A stretch of DNA of 50,016 bases from Candidatus Gastranaerophilales bacterium (GTDB lineage: Bacteria; Cyanobacteriota; Vampirovibrionia; Gastranaerophilales; Gastranaerophilaceae), in contig CALVAR010000018.1 in assembly GCA_944325575.1 (NCBI GenBank), positions 1-50,016 of the forward strand, written 5' to 3'. Below the pieces are notes generated by a model. The model worked only from the letters and a program-made list of their open reading frames with translations. It did not search any database and was not told the origin of the DNA. Each line of letters starts with the position of its first letter. Position 1 is the first letter of the stretch. This document shows positions 46,287-50,016 of this stretch, piece by piece. The translations under genes and the position numbers were made by a program.

Positions 46287-47009
46287 ATGAGTAAATTAAC
46301 TAAAAGACAACAAAAGCAGGCAGAAATGCTGGAAGGCTTTGTTCAACCGTCTTCAGCCGCTGATGCTTTAAAGAAATTAAAAGAAATATCAGAAACAACA
46401 GTTAAATTTGACGAAACAGTTGAATGCCATATGCGTCTCGGTATTGATGTAAAAAGAGCAGATCAGCAAATTCGTTCAACAGTTGTTCTTCCTGCAGGCT
46501 TAGGCAAAGACGTAAGAGTTTGCGTTATTGCTAAAGGTACAAAGGCTGATGAAGCTAAAGCTGCAGGTGCAGAAGAAGCAGGTGCTGAAGAAGTTATCGA
46601 TAAAATTTCAAACGGCTGGTTTGAATTTGATACCCTTATCGCTACTCCGGATTGTATGGGTATGCTTGGTAAACTCGGTAAAGTTCTCGGTCCTAAAGGC
46701 TTGATGCCAAACCCTAAAACAGGTACAGTTACACTTGACGTTGCAAAAGCTGTTAAAGATGCTAAAGCAGGTAAAGTTGAATTCCGTGCTGACAAACAGG
46801 GTATGATTCACTGTCCTATAGGCAAAATCAAATTTTCTTTTGAAGATTTGATGAAAAACTATGCTACTCTGGCTGATGCTATTTTAAGAGCAAAACCGTC
46901 AGTTGCAAAAGGTATCTATGTAAAATCAGCATACTTAACAACAACAATGGGTCCCGGTATCAAATTGGATACTAAAAACCTTGCTGCTGAAGTTAAGGAA
47001 TATGTATAA
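46287..47009 (+). CDS. rplA: 50S ribosomal protein L1
   Basis: Forms the L1 stalk at the E-site and usually represses its own operon. The 240-residue product has the signature block [20 protein letters not shown] followed by [17 protein letters not shown], and the C-terminal [20 protein letters not shown]. The length is standard. GAAAGGA precedes the ATG. A terminator follows, so rplJ and rplL, usual neighbours, are not co-transcribed here. Confidence 0.98.
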   Translation: MSKLTKRQQKQAEMLEGFVQPSSAADALKKLKEISETTVKFDETVECHMRLGIDVKRADQQIRSTVVLPAGLGKDVRVCVIAKGTKADEAKAAGAEEAGAEEVIDKISNGWFEFDTLIATPDCMGMLGKLGKVLGPKGLMPNPKTGTVTLDVAKAVKDAKAGKVEFRADKQGMIHCPIGKIKFSFEDLMKNYATLADAILRAKPSVAKGIYVKSAYLTTTMGPGIKLDTKNLAAEVKEYV

Positions 47010-47042
47010 TATTAAATGATATTTAATATTAATTCTAATATC

Positions 47043-47072
47043 TTAAAGCCCTCTTCTTGAGGGCTTCTTTAT
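47043..47072 (+). terminator. Intrinsic terminator after rplA
   Basis: AAGCCCTC and GAGGGCTT form a stem over a short TTCTT loop, with a T-rich tail. It ends the secE-nusG-rplK-rplA transcript, 30 bases before mutS2. Confidence 0.9.
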
Positions 47073-47098
47073 ATAAACTGTGCAGAAATAATTAATAT

Positions 47099-49468
47099 AT
47101 GGATAAATCATTAACAACAATTGAATTTGATAAAGTTTTAGAAATCTTAAGCGGGTATGCAATGAGTCCTCTTGGCAGAGATCGCTGTTTGTGTGCATTA
47201 CCTTTGGATAGCATAGATAAAATAAAACTTGCACAAAAGCTTACTACACAGGCTCAAAATGCATACAGACTATCAAGCAGCGAAATACCGATTGCCAATC
47301 TGAATGATATAGCAGATGCGCTTAAAATTTTGAAGAATAAAATTACTCTTTCCACTGAAGATATAAAAAATATTTTTGATGTAATTGTTTCTTCCAGAAA
47401 ATTTTTATCTTTCTTAAACAGATATGCACAAGATCAGGAGGAACTGTACAAATTCTCCTCAAGACTTTTTGCTTTTCAGGATATCGAAGATAGAATAGAA
47501 CAGGTTTTTGATGCTAATTTTAATGTGAAAGAATCTGCTTCTGCTGAATTGAAGGCACTTTTTCAGTCTCAAAGAGATACAAGCGAAAACTTGAAAAATA
47601 CGGTTGCTGATTTAATGAAAAATTCTTCATTCACATCTTATCTGCAAGATACGGTTTATACGCTGAGAGACAACCGCATTGTTTTTCAGGTAAAAGCAGA
47701 GGCAAAAAATAAAGTTCAGGGTATAGTACATGACATTTCTCAATCGGGGCAGACCTATTTTATCGAGCCAAAGCAGATAGTAGGTCTTAATAACAAATTA
47801 AGAGAGCTTGAAATTTCTATCGAAGCTGAAATAAAAAAGATATTAAAGGATTTATCCCTGTTAATGTCCGAGCATAATGAAGGTATTGAGACATCTTTTT
47901 ATTCATTGATAGAACTTGATTTTATATTTGCAAAAGCTAAATATTCCAATGCTGTTGACGCCTGTGAACCGGAGATTACGGATGAGCATATTATTGATTT
48001 AAAATCTATGAAAAATCCGGTATTATTGTCTATACTTGATAAAGTTGTTGAAAACGATTTTTGTATCGGAAATCCTTATAAATCGATTATTATAACCGGC
48101 TCAAACGCAGGAGGAAAGACTGTTGTACTTAAGACAGTAGCTCTGTCTGTGGTTATGGCGTGTGCAGGATTGCATATACCTTGTTTTAGCGCCAGAGTTT
48201 ATCCTTTCAAAAAGATTTTTGCGGAAATAGGTGATGACCAGAATATTATACAGAGTCTTTCCACCTTTTCTTCACATGTGAAAAATATAAAGGAAATTTT
48301 GGATAACTGCGATTCGGAAACACTTATACTGATAGATGAAATAGCTGCGGGCACTGACCCTAAAGAAGGTGCAAGTCTGGCAAAAGCGGTAATGGAAAAA
48401 TTTGTGGAAAACGGCGCAATATCGCTAATCAGTACACACTTTAATGAGCTTAAGTCACTTCCTTTCAGCAACAAGCTTTTTCAAAATGCTTCGGTTGATT
48501 TTGATTCCGAAACATTAAAACCGACATATAAACTGAGAATAGGTGTTCCGGGAGCTTCAAATGCTTTTGCTATTGCACAAAATTTTGGCATATCTTCCGA
48601 AATAATTGAAAAAGCAAAACAAAATTATGAATCTGAAGTTACTGACGAATCAAAAATACTCTCCGAACTGCAGGACAAATATTCTGAGCTGAATAACCTT
48701 ACAGAGCAGGCACAAAAATTAAAAACCGATTCGGAAGCCAAGTATAAAGAGTATACGGAGCTTTTTGAAAATTTAAACTCACAGAAAAGAAAAACGCTCA
48801 AAGACTACAAAAGGCGCTATGAGGACAACCTTCAGGAAGCAAAAGCTCAGATTAAAAAAATTATGGAAAATTTGAACCACCATAAAACAAAAGAAAATGC
48901 GATAAATGCGTATAAAAAACTGTCTCAAAAGGGTTCAAAAATTTCACGGGATCTGGCTGATGAATTCTCTAAAGTAGATGTAAAATACGAAGAATTGACA
49001 CAAGACGATATAAAAATAGGTGCAAAAGCTATAATAAAGGGATTGGACCAGGATGTTCAAATTGTGTCCCTGCCTGATAAAAAGGGTAATGTAAAAATTC
49101 TTGTCGGGCAGCTTCAATCAACTATAAAGCTGGATAAACTTGCAAAAAATCTGAAAAGACAAAAGGACATAATTAAAAAGAAAATTAATCTCGGAAACTC
49201 TAAATTTGTTATAGAACGTGTGAATATGTCGCCAAAGATAGACCTTAGAGGGTTCCGGATAGACGATGCTTTAATAGAACTTGAGGCTTTTCTTGATAAA
49301 GCCAGTATGGTAAATCTGCCGTCGGTAGAAATTATTCACGGGCACGGCACGGGCCAGCTGCGAGCGGCAATAAGAGATTATTTAAATGATTCCCCGTATG
49401 TCGCAAAATACCGCCAGGGAGAAGACTCTGAAGGCGGCAACGGCGTTACTATAGTGGATATGAATTAA
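47099..49468 (+). CDS. mutS2: MutS2 family protein (endonuclease MutS2)
   Basis: MutS-like ATPase with a nuclease tail; MutS2 proteins limit homologous recombination or act on stalled ribosomes. The 789-residue product has the P-loop GSNAGGKT at about 334-341, Walker B LILIDEIAAGTDP, the TH-rich block SLISTHFNELK, a long coiled-coil (about 515-600) and a C-terminal Smr domain with the IDLRGFRIDDALIEL and HGHGTGQL motifs. There is no mismatch-recognition N-terminal domain. ATG at 47099 without a strong ribosome-binding site. Confidence 0.95.
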   Translation: MDKSLTTIEFDKVLEILSGYAMSPLGRDRCLCALPLDSIDKIKLAQKLTTQAQNAYRLSSSEIPIANLNDIADALKILKNKITLSTEDIKNIFDVIVSSRKFLSFLNRYAQDQEELYKFSSRLFAFQDIEDRIEQVFDANFNVKESASAELKALFQSQRDTSENLKNTVADLMKNSSFTSYLQDTVYTLRDNRIVFQVKAEAKNKVQGIVHDISQSGQTYFIEPKQIVGLNNKLRELEISIEAEIKKILKDLSLLMSEHNEGIETSFYSLIELDFIFAKAKYSNAVDACEPEITDEHIIDLKSMKNPVLLSILDKVVENDFCIGNPYKSIIITGSNAGGKTVVLKTVALSVVMACAGLHIPCFSARVYPFKKIFAEIGDDQNIIQSLSTFSSHVKNIKEILDNCDSETLILIDEIAAGTDPKEGASLAKAVMEKFVENGAISLISTHFNELKSLPFSNKLFQNASVDFDSETLKPTYKLRIGVPGASNAFAIAQNFGISSEIIEKAKQNYESEVTDESKILSELQDKYSELNNLTEQAQKLKTDSEAKYKEYTELFENLNSQKRKTLKDYKRRYEDNLQEAKAQIKKIMENLNHHKTKENAINAYKKLSQKGSKISRDLADEFSKVDVKYEELTQDDIKIGAKAIIKGLDQDVQIVSLPDKKGNVKILVGQLQSTIKLDKLAKNLKRQKDIIKKKINLGNSKFVIERVNMSPKIDLRGFRIDDALIELEAFLDKASMVNLPSVEIIHGHGTGQLRAAIRDYLNDSPYVAKYRQGEDSEGGNGVTIVDMN

Positions 49469-49734
49469 ATTATACAAATATAATTTAATCCAAATATCTT
49501 GTTCTTTAAAAAAATTATATTAAATCAGCGGGGCTGAATCTTTTGTTTCTGTTGAAAAATCTTACCAATAATGCTCTCATAAATCTCTCTTTCTTATTCT
49601 CTTATATATATAAAGTATATATTAAATAAAAAATTGCTCGAAATTAGAGCATGTGTTTAAAATTTGTTTACAATACCTCAAAAAAGCCCAATACCGAAAC
49701 TTTCCGGCAGAAAAAACTTTTTCTTAAAAAGGTG
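49469..49734. other. AT-rich intergenic region, no gene seen
   Basis: Between mutS2 and the tRNA-Asn promoter I see only AT-rich sequence, a TATATATATA run and a small hairpin (GCTC/GAGC near 49638-49652). There is no coding frame or RNA that I can support. Confidence 0.6.
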
Positions 49735-49762
49735 TTTACAAGAAAAATTGTTTTGTTATAAT
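49735..49762 (+). promoter_or_regulatory. Promoter of tRNA-Asn
   Basis: TTTACA at 49735-49740 is followed after 16 bases by TATAAT at 49757-49762, a perfect -10. The tRNA starts 35 bases downstream. Confidence 0.75.
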
Positions 49763-49796
49763 AATTCTACAAGGTTTTAAAAGACCTCTGAGTTAT

Positions 49797-49871
<75 letters not shown>

Positions 49872-49874
49872 TTT

Positions 49875-49906
49875 AAAAAAAAGAAGGCATAAAGCCTTCT
49901 TTTTTT
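49875..49906 (+). terminator. Intrinsic terminator after tRNA-Asn
   Basis: AAGAAGGC pairs with GCCTTCTT over a short loop (ATAAA) with a T-run. It directly follows the tRNA. Confidence 0.9.
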
Positions 49907-50016
49907 GTGCAATGTTTTTTGTTACGGACTCGAACCGACTCGGATTGGCTGCGCAATCCTCGCAGGTTCTTCCCTCCATTGGCTCTTGGCTATTTCTACT
50001 ATTGGTTTGATTTTTA

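Noticed and set aside
49906-50016. A tRNA or tmRNA 3' end on the minus strand at the right edge
   Set aside because: Only a T-loop-like word is present; no acceptor stem or CCA can be matched.

Overview
The window is an AT-rich bacterial chromosome segment, almost entirely housekeeping. The best clue to the organism is the RNA polymerase. The beta-prime subunit is encoded by two genes, rpoC1 and rpoC2, and rpoC2 carries a very large insertion after the trigger loop, as in the Cyanobacteria lineage. No photosynthesis gene is visible. There are genes for lipid A synthesis (lpxK), a heptosyltransferase-like enzyme, B12-dependent ribonucleotide reductase and a lone flagellin-like protein. Together these suggest a non-photosynthetic cyanobacterial relative (Vampirovibrionia/Melainabacteria, possibly the gut order Gastranaerophilales). 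That placement is inference; the split polymerase and the diderm envelope genes are seen directly.

Layout. 1-735 is a long non-coding leader with palindromic repeats. 736-9858 is rpoB-rpoC1-rpoC2 on the plus strand, meeting the murC-murB-ddl-ftsQ division/cell-wall operon (minus strand) at a shared bidirectional terminator. 14.2-21.8 kb holds a flagellin-like gene, a small unknown gene, rlmH, a candidate non-coding RNA, a 695-residue protein built of repeated helical modules, nrdJ and a small unknown gene. 21.9-26.4 kb is a compact run of pheT, a HEAT-repeat gene and tatD. 26.4-34.6 kb is mostly minus strand: ROK sugar kinase, unknown gene, asnS, secreted beta-sandwich protein, dnaA, a STAS-like protein, a GT9 glycosyltransferase and lpxK. 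34.6-43.1 kb holds an M48 protease, a 5'-truncated gene, a 52-residue protein, dnaK, queF, a TPR membrane protein, a dicarboxylate/glutamate symporter and aroA. 43.2-50 kb holds a 56-residue protein, a lone receiver domain, then rpmG-tRNA-Trp-secE-nusG-rplK-rplA, mutS2 and tRNA-Asn.

The transcription and translation genes normally found as one block (secE-nusG-rplKAJL-rpoBC) are split here. rplK-rplA are about 35 kb from rpoB and followed by a terminator, and rplJ-rplL are in neither place within the window.

The most unusual non-coding signal is a dispersed structured element of about 176 bp. It occurs three times in the same orientation (15464-15639, 31705-31880, 43367-43675). Two copies are nearly identical, and the third is diverged and carries a nested palindromic insertion. 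Other shorter palindromic elements lie upstream of rpoB and inside the rpoB-rpoC1 spacer. No CRISPR array, rRNA, transposase or prophage gene was seen.
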